A stretch of DNA of 57,444 nt from Candidatus Allofournierella merdigallinarum (lineage in GTDB: Bacteria > Bacillota > Clostridia > Oscillospirales > Ruminococcaceae): assembly GCA_019117205.1 (NCBI GenBank), contig DXAC01000060.1:1-57444 (forward strand), written 5' to 3'. Each line of letters opens with the position of its first letter. Position 1 is the first letter of the stretch. The position numbers and the translations under genes are program-made. This document shows positions 1-7,033 of this stretch, in pieces. Below the pieces are notes generated by a model, which was not told where the DNA came from, did no database searches, and worked only from the letters and a program-made list of their open reading frames with translations.

Positions 1-88
1 GACCTCCCTGTTTTTTGAATGTGGTTGGCAAACCCACATCCTATTCTACAGGGAGGTCCTCTTTTGTCTATGGCGAAAGCCGTCTTTA
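1..88 (+). other. Structured RNA-like segment, cut by left edge
   Basis: Positions 1-11 and 48-58 are a perfect 11-bp inverted repeat enclosing a smaller stem (19-24 with 34-39). A short stem closed by a GAAA tetraloop follows at 71-84, and a terminator comes next at 91-116. The series looks like the 3' part of a structured plus-strand transcript that begins left of the window: a leader, a small RNA or the end of a mobile element. No protein is supported here. The identity is unknown. Confidence 0.35.
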
Positions 89-90
89 TT

Positions 91-116
91 CCACCAGCAG
101 AGCTGGTGGTTTTTTT
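91..116 (+). terminator. Rho-independent terminator, plus strand
   Basis: An 8-bp perfect stem (91-98 with 102-109) with a 3-nt loop is followed directly by a run of T at 110-116. It ends a plus-strand transcript coming from outside the window. Confidence 0.75.
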
Positions 117-133
117 GCGCTTAAGCACTCAGC

Positions 134-167
134 AAAAACGGACGCGGCGAGTGTTCTCGCCGCGTCC
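134..167 (-). terminator. Terminator of the M20/permease/dehydratase operon
   Basis: A 12-bp perfect stem (140-151 with 156-167, loop TGTT) is followed on the minus strand by T residues at 138-134. It lies just downstream of the amidohydrolase stop codon at 176-178. Confidence 0.85.
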
Positions 168-175
168 GCTGTTTT

Positions 176-1342
176 TCAGGCCAGCTCCTCCAGCGCCATG
201 CGAACGATCTCCACGTTCACTTTCAGCGCCGGCAGGAACGCCCGCTCGTCGAAATCAAAGCGGGGTGTGTGGGCCGGCGCGATCACGCCGGTCTCGGGGG
301 TGATGCCCCACCAGTAGTAGCTGCCCGGCGCCTGCTGCAGGAAATAGGCCATGTCGTCCCCTGCCATCAGCGGGGTGGCCGGCTGCACGTGCTCGGGGCC
401 CAGGGCTTTCACCGCCGCCCGGCGCACCAGGTCGGTCATCCGCTCGTCGTTGATCACCCCGGGGTAGCCCCGCTGGTAGTCCAGCTCCGCCTCGCCGCCG
501 TAGCGGGCGGCGATTGACTGGGCCACGGTGCGGATCAGCTCGGGGATCAGCTCATCCGTCTCCTTTTCAAAGCAGCGGGCGGTGCCGGTGATGGTGACCT
601 CGCCGGCCAGGATGTTGAACGCCGTGCCGCCCTGGATGGTGCCAAAGGAGATCAGCCCCGGCTTGACCGGGTCGATGCGGCGGGTCATCTCCACCTCGAT
701 GGCGGTGAGGATCTCGGCGGCCACCATGATGCCATCCACCCCCTTGTGGGGGGCGGAACCGCCGCCGCCCTTTACCCGCAGGCGCAGGGTGAAAGAGGCC
801 GCGCCCGCCAAAAACGGGCCGGAGCGCACCCCCACATCCCCGGTGCGGTTCTCGGTGGCGTGGTGCAGCGCGAAGATGGCGTCCACCTTGGGGTTCTCCA
901 TCACCCCGCGCTCGATCATCCGGATCGCGCCGCCGGGGGGCACCTCCTCCCCCGGCTGGAAGATGAACTTGATGTTGCCGGCGATCTCCTGGCGCAGCGG
1001 CGCGAAATAGCGTGCCAGCGCCAGCAGCAGCGCGGTGTGGCCGTCGTGGGCGCAGGCGTGCATCACGCCCTTGCGCCGGGAGGCGTAGGGCGAGCCGCTC
1101 TGCTCGTCCAGCGGCAGCGCGTCCATGTCCGCCCGGAAAGCCACCGTGGGGCCCGGCTTGGCGCCCCGCAGCAGGCCCACCGCGCCGGTCATATCGTCCC
1201 AGCGGGTGACCTCCAGCCCGAAGCGCTCCAGCTCGGCGCAGACAAGGGCGGTGGTGTTATACTCCTGCATGGACAGCTCCGGGTCCTGGTGCAGCCGATG
1301 GCGGATCTCCGCCGCGTAATCGGCAAGTTCCTGTGTGACCAT
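176..1342 (-). CDS. M20 family amidohydrolase (N-acyl amino acid hydrolase-like)
   Basis: 388 aa, the usual length for the M20D amidohydrolase group (hippurate, IAA-conjugate and N-acyl-amino-acid hydrolases), which are cytoplasmic dinuclear metallo-enzymes that cleave amide bonds. Visible family residues are Cys97, His99, Asp100 and His102 in the CAHDGHTA block, Glu132-Glu133 in PGEE, the His160-His161 pair, and a late His in the IAPAHTPRFDF stretch. The start follows a good AGGAG site. It is the last gene of a three-gene operon, 19 bp after an amino-acid-type permease and upstream of a strong terminator. Inference: it hydrolyses an imported acylated amino acid or similar amide. The substrate cannot be read from the sequence. 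Confidence 0.88.
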   Translation of the reverse strand: MVTQELADYAAEIRHRLHQDPELSMQEYNTTALVCAELERFGLEVTRWDDMTGAVGLLRGAKPGPTVAFRADMDALPLDEQSGSPYASRRKGVMHACAHDGHTALLLALARYFAPLRQEIAGNIKFIFQPGEEVPPGGAIRMIERGVMENPKVDAIFALHHATENRTGDVGVRSGPFLAGAASFTLRLRVKGGGGSAPHKGVDGIMVAAEILTAIEVEMTRRIDPVKPGLISFGTIQGGTAFNILAGEVTITGTARCFEKETDELIPELIRTVAQSIAARYGGEAELDYQRGYPGVINDERMTDLVRRAAVKALGPEHVQPATPLMAGDDMAYFLQQAPGSYYWWGITPETGVIAPAHTPRFDFDERAFLPALKVNVEIVRMALEELA

Positions 1343-1361
1343 TTTTCTCCTCTCCTTTGCG

Positions 1362-2702
1362 TTACTGCTGCTGGGCGTCCTGGGCGGCCAGCTTCTTGCC
1401 CACGGTGGCCCGGAAGATCAGGTAGGCGGGCACCGAGGTGAGCATGAGCAGCGCGCCGCTGAGGATCTGCTGGGGCGCCACATGGCACACCAGGATAAAG
1501 GTGATGATGGCCGCCAGGATGGTGGTGATGGGGTAGCCCCACATCTTGAACGGGCGCTCCAGCTCAGGCTGCTTTTTGCGAAGCACGATCAGCGACAGGC
1601 AGATGGCGACCTCGCCCAGACGGCTGACAAAGGTACCCATCATCAGCAGGGTCATGAAGTTGCCGGTCCACACAAAGACCACCGCCACCGCGGCGTAGAT
1701 GATGATGGTGATGTAGGGGGTCTTGTACTTGGGATGGAGCTTGGCGAAGAACGGGAACATCATGCGGTTGTCCGCCATGGCGTAGGCCACCCGGGGCATA
1801 CCCAGCAGCGCGCCGTTGGTGGAGCCGAAGATGGAGATCATGGCGCCCAGGGTGACCAGCATCGCGCCCACGCCGCCGAAGATCTGCTGGGCGGCGTCGC
1901 TGACGGGGGTGGCGGAGCCGGCCAGGTTGGCAAAGCCCACGGTGCCCACGCAGGCCACGGTGAGCAGCGCGTTGATGATGATGACCACGCCCATGCCGAT
2001 GATGGTGGCCAGCGGCAGGGTGCGCTTGGGGTCCTTGATCTCACCGCTCATGTAGGAGAGGGTGTAGTAGCCGCCGAACGCGGTGAGGGCGGGCACCGCC
2101 GCCGAGAACGAGTTGCCCCACTCCACCGTTTCGGTGGTCATGGTGGTGAAGTTGGCCGGCTGCAGGGTGAACAGGCCGCCCACGATCACGATGAGCAGCA
2201 CGCCCACCTTGGCCACGGTGAAGATGTTCTGCACGGCGGAACCGCTCTTGACGCCCAGCACGTTCACCACCGAAAGGCCCACGATGAGCGCGGTGGCCAC
2301 GATGCGCTGCCCGGTGACCGACAGGTTCAGCCCCGGCACCAGCACCGTAAAGTTGCTGGCGAAAGCGGTGGCCATCATGGCGATGACCGCCAGGAAGTTG
2401 CCGAAGATCATCGACCAGCCGTACATAAAGGACGCGCCGTGGCCGAACGCCTCGTCGATGTACACATAGGCGCCGCCCGCCTTGGGCATGGCCGGCGCCA
2501 GCTCCGCGTAGACCAGCGCGCACAGCACGCCGCTGACGCCCGCAATGATCCACGCCAGCATGTTGGGCCCGATGGAGCCGGCGGACGCCGCGATGTTGCC
2601 CGGCGTGGTAAAGATGCCGGAGCCGATCACACAGCCCACCAGCACGCAGACCGATGAGAATAACCCCATCTCCCGCTTGAGCCCGGTCTTGTTTTCACTC
2701 AT
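1362..2702 (-). CDS. APC-superfamily amino acid permease
   Basis: 446 aa with about 12 hydrophobic segments and no signal peptide, the standard size for amino acid-polyamine-organocation transporters. The first membrane helix holds the GSGIF motif (about residues 27-31), which shapes the substrate site in LAT/APC proteins. The region around PAMPKAGGAYVYIDEAFG matches the family's helix 2-3 loop. The start follows AAGGAGGAAAGTAGTT. It lies 42 bp after the enolase-superfamily gene and 19 bp before the amidohydrolase, so the three are very likely cotranscribed. Likely role: uptake or exchange of an amino acid or amine used by the flanking enzymes. Specificity is unknown. Confidence 0.85.
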   Translation of the reverse strand: MSENKTGLKREMGLFSSVCVLVGCVIGSGIFTTPGNIAASAGSIGPNMLAWIIAGVSGVLCALVYAELAPAMPKAGGAYVYIDEAFGHGASFMYGWSMIFGNFLAVIAMMATAFASNFTVLVPGLNLSVTGQRIVATALIVGLSVVNVLGVKSGSAVQNIFTVAKVGVLLIVIVGGLFTLQPANFTTMTTETVEWGNSFSAAVPALTAFGGYYTLSYMSGEIKDPKRTLPLATIIGMGVVIIINALLTVACVGTVGFANLAGSATPVSDAAQQIFGGVGAMLVTLGAMISIFGSTNGALLGMPRVAYAMADNRMMFPFFAKLHPKYKTPYITIIIYAAVAVVFVWTGNFMTLLMMGTFVSRLGEVAICLSLIVLRKKQPELERPFKMWGYPITTILAAIITFILVCHVAPQQILSGALLMLTSVPAYLIFRATVGKKLAAQDAQQQ

Positions 2703-2744
2703 AACTACTTTCCTCCTTTAAAACCAATATTCCACGGGACGCGA

Positions 2745-3920
2745 TCATCCCGTGACGACACAGTGAGCGCTGGCCTCCGCCATGGCCTTTTCCGACAGCT
2801 CCTGGCCCAGGCCCGGCAGCTCGGGGGCGGTGAGCCGGCCCCGAACGGGGGCGTAGTCCCGCACCCCCAGCTCGATGTTCATCCGCGAGCGGTTGATCAC
2901 ATGATGTTCGTGGATGACAAAATTGGGGATAGAGCTCTCCAGATGCAGCGAGGCGGCGATGGAGATGGGGCTGCCGCACACGTGGATCTGTATGCCGGCG
3001 TCAAAGGCGTGGGCCATGTCGCAGATCTTTTTCGCCTCGGACACGCCGCCGCAGGTGCCGATGTCCGGCTGGGCGATCTGCAGGGTGTCCTGGGTGAAGA
3101 AGTTCAGGAAGCTCCAGCGGGAGAAGATGCGCTCGCCGCCCGCCAGGGGGATCCGGGTGCTCTCGCGCAGGATCTTCATGGACGGCGGATACAGGGGGGT
3201 GACGGCCTCCTCGATGAACATGATGCCGTAGGGCTCCAGCAGCCGGCACATCTCCGCCGCGGAAACGGCGTCGGTGCGGGCGTGGTTCTCCACGATGATG
3301 TCCACGTCCGGCCCCACGGCCCGGCGCACCGCGTCCACCCGGCGCTCGATCATCTTCGCCGTCTGCCGGGGGATGGGCCCGCGCAAAAATCCCACGCGGC
3401 CGCCCGCGTCGTCAAAGGTGATGAAGTTGATCTTCACCGTGTCGAAGCCCTCGTCCACCGCTTTCCGGCAGGCCTCCACCAGCTCTTCGTCGGTGACCGC
3501 CCGGCCCATGTTGTCCCCCCAGCCAAATTGCAGCTGGCTGGCGTAGCAGCGAAGCGACTCGCTAGTCTTTCCGCCCAGCAGCTTGTACAGCGGCACGCCC
3601 AGCGCCTTGCCCTTGATGTCCCACAGCGCCGTGTCGATGGCGCTGATGGCGGAAAACAGGATGGTGCCGCCCGCCTGCGCCCAGAATGTGGTGCGGTACA
3701 GCTTGTCCCACACCGCCTCGTGGGCCATGGCGTCCATGCCGATGACCAGCGGGGCGATGTCCGCGATCATGGCGTAGGCCGCGGGCGCGCCGGTGTCAAA
3801 GCCCACCGAGGCCTCCCCGAACCCGCTGATGCCCTCGTCGGTGTTCACCCGGCAGACGATGGGCCGCCAGGCGCTGGTCCCGCAGTTGAGCAGGAACACG
3901 TCCACAGATGTGATCTTCAT
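2745..3920 (-). CDS. Mandelate racemase/enolase-superfamily acid-sugar dehydratase (galactonate dehydratase-like)
   Basis: 391 aa from the ATG at 3920, chosen because AAGGAGG precedes it; a longer open frame to 3989 has no such site. Expected Mg ligands are Glu211, Glu237 and Glu263, spaced +26 and +26 as in DgoD-type dehydratases. His213 sits two residues after the first ligand, where DgoD has its acid His. Asp286 and His313 keep the 27-residue His-Asp dyad spacing. This pattern fits dehydration of an aldonic or uronic acid better than dipeptide epimerase, which uses paired lysines. The first ligand is Glu instead of the usual Asp. It is first in the operon with permease and amidohydrolase, divergent from a GntR regulator that probably controls it. 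Confidence 0.82.
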   Translation of the reverse strand: MKITSVDVFLLNCGTSAWRPIVCRVNTDEGISGFGEASVGFDTGAPAAYAMIADIAPLVIGMDAMAHEAVWDKLYRTTFWAQAGGTILFSAISAIDTALWDIKGKALGVPLYKLLGGKTSESLRCYASQLQFGWGDNMGRAVTDEELVEACRKAVDEGFDTVKINFITFDDAGGRVGFLRGPIPRQTAKMIERRVDAVRRAVGPDVDIIVENHARTDAVSAAEMCRLLEPYGIMFIEEAVTPLYPPSMKILRESTRIPLAGGERIFSRWSFLNFFTQDTLQIAQPDIGTCGGVSEAKKICDMAHAFDAGIQIHVCGSPISIAASLHLESSIPNFVIHEHHVINRSRMNIELGVRDYAPVRGRLTAPELPGLGQELSEKAMAEASAHCVVTG

Positions 3921-3983
3921 CGTTCTCCTCCTTATTTTTGCTGTGTCGGCGCAGACGGGTGCCCGCCCACCAAAAACAGCTTG

Positions 3984-4012
3984 TTGCAAAGCGTTTTACA
4001 TGCTGGTAAAAT
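3984..4012 (+). promoter_or_regulatory. Probable promoter of the GntR regulator gene
   Basis: TTGCAA (3984-3989) and TAAAAT (4007-4012) are separated by 17 bp, upstream of the regulator start at 4073. It sits in the divergent intergenic region (3921-4072), where the control site of the leftward operon should also lie. Confidence 0.5.
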
Positions 4013-4072
4013 ATAGATAAAAAGCGCCCTTTTGAGGCTTTTTCAAAACAGAAAGGCAAGGTGAGCGGATCC

Positions 4073-4735
4073 ATGACAGTTTACACTCCCCTGCAGCAGC
4101 GCGCCTATGAGTACCTGAAAGACTCCATCCTGTCCGGCCGGCTCAGCCGGGACGACGTCTATTCCGAAGCTCGTTTCGCCCGGGAGCTGAAGATGTCCCG
4201 CACCCCGGTGCGGGAGGCGCTGCAGCGCCTGGTGCAGGAGGGATACGTGGACGTGCTGCCCAGCCGGGGCTTTATGATCCATCCCCTCACCGAAAAGGAC
4301 ATCGTCGCCATGTACCAGATGCGAACCGCCATCGAGTGCTTCTGCCTTGCCTGGTACGCCGACCAGCCGGACCGGCCGGTGGTGCAGCGGCTGCTGACCC
4401 TTTTGCGGGAGAATCTGGCCTGCCAGCAGCGATGCCTGGCGGGCCAGGCACCGCTGGAAGACTACTACAAATGCGACTGTGAGTTCCACCGCCTGATCGT
4501 GATGCTCATGGAAAACCCCTGGTTCAACGAAGCCTTTGAGAAGTATGTGCGCCAGTTCCAGCTGATGACCCGCATGACCATGGACCGGCTGGAGCGCATC
4601 GACCGCTCGGTGCGGGAGCACGAGGAGATCTGCGAGATCATCGCCCAGGGCCGCCGCCATGAGGTGTTCAGCTGGATGCACCGCCACCTGGCTTTTCCCA
4701 CCCGGGTCACGCTGGACCTGGTCAAAAACGGATAA
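4073..4735 (+). CDS. GntR-family transcriptional regulator, FCD (FadR/VanR) type
   Basis: 220 aa from ATG 4073, which has AAGGTGAG 7 nt upstream; a GTG at 4061 is an alternative. An N-terminal winged helix-turn-helix (about residues 5-70) includes the family signature SRTPVREALQRLVQEGYV. An all-helical C-terminal domain (about 80-215) contains spaced Asp and His residues of the FCD metal/ligand pocket. Such proteins bind DNA as dimers and respond to small organic acids. The gene is divergent from the dehydratase/permease/amidohydrolase operon, its most likely target. Its last 57 bases are the first copy of a 79-bp tandem repeat that continues downstream, so the LVKNG-stop tail appears three times. 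Confidence 0.9.
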   Translation: MTVYTPLQQRAYEYLKDSILSGRLSRDDVYSEARFARELKMSRTPVREALQRLVQEGYVDVLPSRGFMIHPLTEKDIVAMYQMRTAIECFCLAWYADQPDRPVVQRLLTLLRENLACQQRCLAGQAPLEDYYKCDCEFHRLIVMLMENPWFNEAFEKYVRQFQLMTRMTMDRLERIDRSVREHEEICEIIAQGRRHEVFSWMHRHLAFPTRVTLDLVKNG

Positions 4736-4900
4736 CGCCCCGCGGCAAACCCACCCGCATCGCCGCCCGGCTTTGCTCGCCCGGGTCATGCCGGATCTGG
4801 TCAAAAACGGCTAACGCCCCACGGAAAGCCAGCCTGCATCGCCGCCCGGCTTTCCCCGCCCGGGTCATGCCGGACCTGGTCAAAAACGGATAACGCCCCA
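4678..4900 (+). repeat. 79-bp tandem repeat, about 2.8 copies, starting inside the GntR gene
   Basis: Units begin at 4678, 4757 and 4836; the landmark GTCAAAAACG recurs at 4721, 4800 and 4879, exactly 79 bp apart. Copy 1 covers the last 19 codons of the regulator plus flank, and copies 2 and 3 are diverged non-coding duplicates. The period is not a multiple of three, and each copy ends in its own stop codon, so the protein is not extended. Confidence 0.9.
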
Positions 4901-4901
4901 C

Positions 4902-4941
4902 GCCCCGCCGCCTGAGGACTGCCAGGCTGCGGGGCTTATTT
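4902..4941 (+). terminator. Probable terminator of the GntR gene
   Basis: GCCCCGC (4902-4908) pairs with GCGGGGC (4929-4935), with further interior pairing, followed by TTATTTTG. It lies just after the third repeat copy. Confidence 0.55.
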
Positions 4942-4950
4942 TGCTTTGTG

Positions 4951-5005
4951 CAGCATACCGGTATACCGGTATGCTGATATTCTACCACCATACCGGTATA
5001 CCGGT
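4951..5005. promoter_or_regulatory. Paired GGTATACC-type palindromes (operator-like or iteron-like)
   Basis: Positions 4951-4976 are a perfect 26-bp palindrome containing ACCGGTATACCGGT (4957-4970). The same 14-mer recurs at 4992-5005, and a 17-bp direct repeat (4954-4970, 4989-5005) gives a 35-bp period. The GGTATACC core resembles known operators of FCD-type GntR regulators such as UxuR/ExuR. A GntR gene lies just upstream, but no plus-strand gene follows nearby. Confidence 0.5.
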
Positions 5006-5402
5006 CAACGGTCGGCAGGTTTTTCTCTCATTTCTCCAAAGGGTCCGGCGTTTTTTTGGGGAAATTTGACTTGTTCTCCAGCCTCCCATGTCGTCGCGCG
5101 CTCCGGCCGTTTTTCCGCGGCGGACACCTGCGCCGCCGCCCGTTCCCACATCTCCTCGGGCCGGGCGTCGCCCCCCTTTGTCGCTGCGCCCAAGCCGGGG
5201 ACAGGCAGCCGCTTTTCAAAAGCGGCACCCGGGCCTCCGGAGTGCAGCCGGCGGGCAAAAACCTCCCCGCGGCAGCGGGATGTGAGCTGAGCGCCGGCGG
5301 GGCATGATCTCTCCCCTGCGGGCATCTGCGGGGCCCGCCCGGGCGGCTCTCCCCGGGCCGATGTCCGTTCCCACATCCCCTCGGGCCGGGAAACGGCACA
5401 CA

Positions 5403-5453
5403 AAGGCCGACTCCCAACGAAAGCCTGAACGCTTTGTCGGGAGCCGGCCTTTT
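5403..5453. terminator. Possible bidirectional terminator hairpin
   Basis: An inverted repeat of roughly 20 bp (about 5403-5424 with 5431-5453, a few mismatches) has A residues on the left side and TTTT on the right. It is placed between the rightward GntR unit and the leftward guanine deaminase unit. Confidence 0.5.
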
Positions 5454-5546
5454 ACCGGGCGCCATTCTTCTCTTACGGCCGCCGGCCCTTTTGCCTTGCG
5501 CCTCGCGCGCAAGGGGCCTGGCGGTGTGGTACGCTTACAACAGACC

Positions 5547-5578
5547 GGGGTGCCGCCGGCAGCTGCCGGCGGCACCCC
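5547..5578 (-). terminator. 32-bp palindrome at the 3' end of the guanine deaminase gene
   Basis: A perfect 16+16 palindrome (GGGGTGCCGCCGGCAG and its complement) starts 11 bp past the stop codon. The T-run is weak on the minus strand and stronger on the plus side, so termination is probable but not certain. Confidence 0.5.
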
Positions 5579-5588
5579 GTGGTTTTCT

Positions 5589-6854
5589 TTAAAAGAGCTT
5601 GCGGCCCGCCACATACTTGGCGCAGGGCCGGCCGTCGCCCAGCCAGACCACCCGCTCCAGCCGCTCGGTGAGGGTGCAGCGGCGGGTGGTGGGCAGGTCG
5701 GCGTCGTCCAGCACCACCGCGTCGAACTCGTAGCCCGGCTCGAAGCTGCCCACCCGGCCGAAGAACGCCCCGCCCCCCTTGGTGGCCATGTACAGGGCCT
5801 CCGGCAGGGTGAGGGCGGGCAGGCTGTCGTCCACCAGCCGCCAGCGCAGCTTGGAGGCCTGGATGGCGTCGGTCATGGCCCGGAAGATGGACAGGTGCGC
5901 CCCGCCGGCCACGTCGCTGCCCAGGCCCAGCCTCTGGCCCTCCCGCAGGTAGAGCCGCACCGGCGCGATGCCGGAGGACACGTTCATGTTGGACTGGGGG
6001 CAGTGGGCGATGAACACCCCCGCCTCTTTCATCCGGGCCCGCTCCTCCTCGCCGCTCCAGATGCAGTGGGCCATCACCGCCGGCCGCGGCCCGCCGAACA
6101 GGCCCGCCCGGTCGTACACATCGCCGTAATAGCGGCTGGAGGGGCACAGCCGGCCCACCAGCCGGATCTCAGACAGATTTTCCGACAGGTGCGACTGCAC
6201 GGGCACGTTGAACCGCGCCCCCAGCGCCCCCAGCCCGGCCAGCAGTTCATCCGTGCAGCTGGGCACGAAGCGGGGGGTCAAAATGGGCTTCACCCGCCCG
6301 AAGCCGGCGCTCTGCTCCAGCCAGCGGCGGGTCTCTTCCAGCGAGCCCCCGGTGGTCTCCCGCAGGCAGTCCGGGCAGTCCCGGTCCATGTTCACCTTGC
6401 CCACAAAGCCCGCCAGGCCGGCCTGCTCCAGCTTTTCCATCAGCAGCAGGGCCGCCGGCCGGTGCACGGTTGCAAAGATACAGGCCCGGGTGGTGGCGCT
6501 TTTGGCCAGCTCCTCCACAAAGATGTCCCAGGCGGCCCGGGCGTAGTCCAGGTCGGCAAAGCGGGCCTCCTCGGGAAAGGCGTTTTGCTCCAGCCAGTCC
6601 AGCAGCTCCAGGTCCATGCCCAGGCCCCGGTAGGCGTACTGGCTGGCGTGGACGTGCAGGTCCGCCAGGCCGGGCAGGATAAGCCGGCTGCCGAAGTCCT
6701 CCACCGGGACGCCCCAAAAGGCCTCCGGCAGCGTGTCGAACACCCCCGCCACTTTCCCCTCTTCGCAGACGAGATAGCTGTCGGCGGCGGCCTCGATGCG
6801 CCCGCAGACGGGTGTGTACAGGATGTTTCCCTTTAAAGCAAAAGCGTTGTTCAT
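5589..6854 (-). CDS. guaD: Guanine deaminase (amidohydrolase superfamily)
   Basis: 421 aa from ATG 6854, chosen for its AAAAGGAG site and clear N-terminal homology; the open frame runs far upstream without meaning. Guanine deaminase converts guanine to xanthine and ammonia in the cytoplasm. Family marks: HVHASQY (first metal ligands) with the following WLEQNAFPEEARF, a His in VQSHLSE, a His in MAHCIWSGEEE, the SNMNVSSGIAPV segment that mirrors the guanine deaminase SNxNLSSG block, and the late Asp in LGSDVAGG. Length is close to the roughly 430-450 aa norm. It has its own promoter and is separated from the upstream PfkB operon by a terminator, so it is probably monocistronic. No purine riboswitch is visible. 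Confidence 0.9.
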   Translation of the reverse strand: MNNAFALKGNILYTPVCGRIEAAADSYLVCEEGKVAGVFDTLPEAFWGVPVEDFGSRLILPGLADLHVHASQYAYRGLGMDLELLDWLEQNAFPEEARFADLDYARAAWDIFVEELAKSATTRACIFATVHRPAALLLMEKLEQAGLAGFVGKVNMDRDCPDCLRETTGGSLEETRRWLEQSAGFGRVKPILTPRFVPSCTDELLAGLGALGARFNVPVQSHLSENLSEIRLVGRLCPSSRYYGDVYDRAGLFGGPRPAVMAHCIWSGEEERARMKEAGVFIAHCPQSNMNVSSGIAPVRLYLREGQRLGLGSDVAGGAHLSIFRAMTDAIQASKLRWRLVDDSLPALTLPEALYMATKGGGAFFGRVGSFEPGYEFDAVVLDDADLPTTRRCTLTERLERVVWLGDGRPCAKYVAGRKLF

Positions 6855-6912
6855 GGCGTGCTCCTTTTCGCGGCGCGCCCGGCGTCGGGGCCGGGCGGTC
6901 TTCCAATGCTCT

Positions 6913-6941
6913 ATTGTACGCGAAGCCGCGAAAAAACACAA
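6913..6941 (-). promoter_or_regulatory. Promoter of guaD
   Basis: TTGTGT (6941-6936) and TACAAT (6918-6913) are spaced by exactly 17 bp, about 60 bp upstream of the guaD start and downstream of the preceding operon's terminator. Confidence 0.7.
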
Positions 6942-6961
6942 GGCCGCCGGCCCGGCAGGCG

Positions 6962-7000
6962 AAAAACAGCCCGGGCGCGCCGCAGCGCGTCCGGGCTGTT
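6962..7000 (-). terminator. Terminator of the LacI-1/ABC/PfkB operon
   Basis: A stem of about 16 bp (6966-6981 with 6986-7000, one mismatch) is followed on the minus strand by TTTTT at 6966-6962. It lies 34 bp past the PfkB stop. Confidence 0.85.
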
Positions 7001-7033
7001 GGTGAACAGTTACTTTCGTGCGGCAGGGTGGGC

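Larger units (their letters stand above)
5010..5588. other. Gene-free GC-rich spacer with repeats and hairpins
   Basis: No convincing protein was found: open frames exist on both strands, but they are low-complexity products of high GC without ribosome sites. The spacer holds a 25-bp direct repeat with one mismatch (5141-5165, 5366-5390). A long hairpin at 5403-5453 is bordered by A and T runs, so it could terminate transcription from either side. A perfect 32-bp palindrome at 5547-5578 lies just downstream of the guanine deaminase stop. Confidence 0.6.

Noticed and set aside
2745..3920. Dipeptide epimerase or N-acylamino acid racemase, suggested by the permease and amidohydrolase neighbours
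   Set aside because: The His-Asp dyad and the Glu-x-His first-ligand pattern fit the acid-sugar dehydratase subgroup; the paired catalytic lysines of epimerases are absent.
4678..4900. CRISPR or integron-like repeat
   Set aside because: The units are adjacent, derived from the coding end of the GntR gene, and have no unique spacers or integrase nearby.
5028..5465. A 145-codon minus-strand frame with a repeated GPR-CGNG phrase
   Set aside because: The phrase comes from the 25-bp DNA repeat; the product is low-complexity and crosses a hairpin; no start signal.
6855..6961. Purine riboswitch in front of guanine deaminase
   Set aside because: The leader is only about 50-60 nt and shows no three-way junction with the conserved loops.
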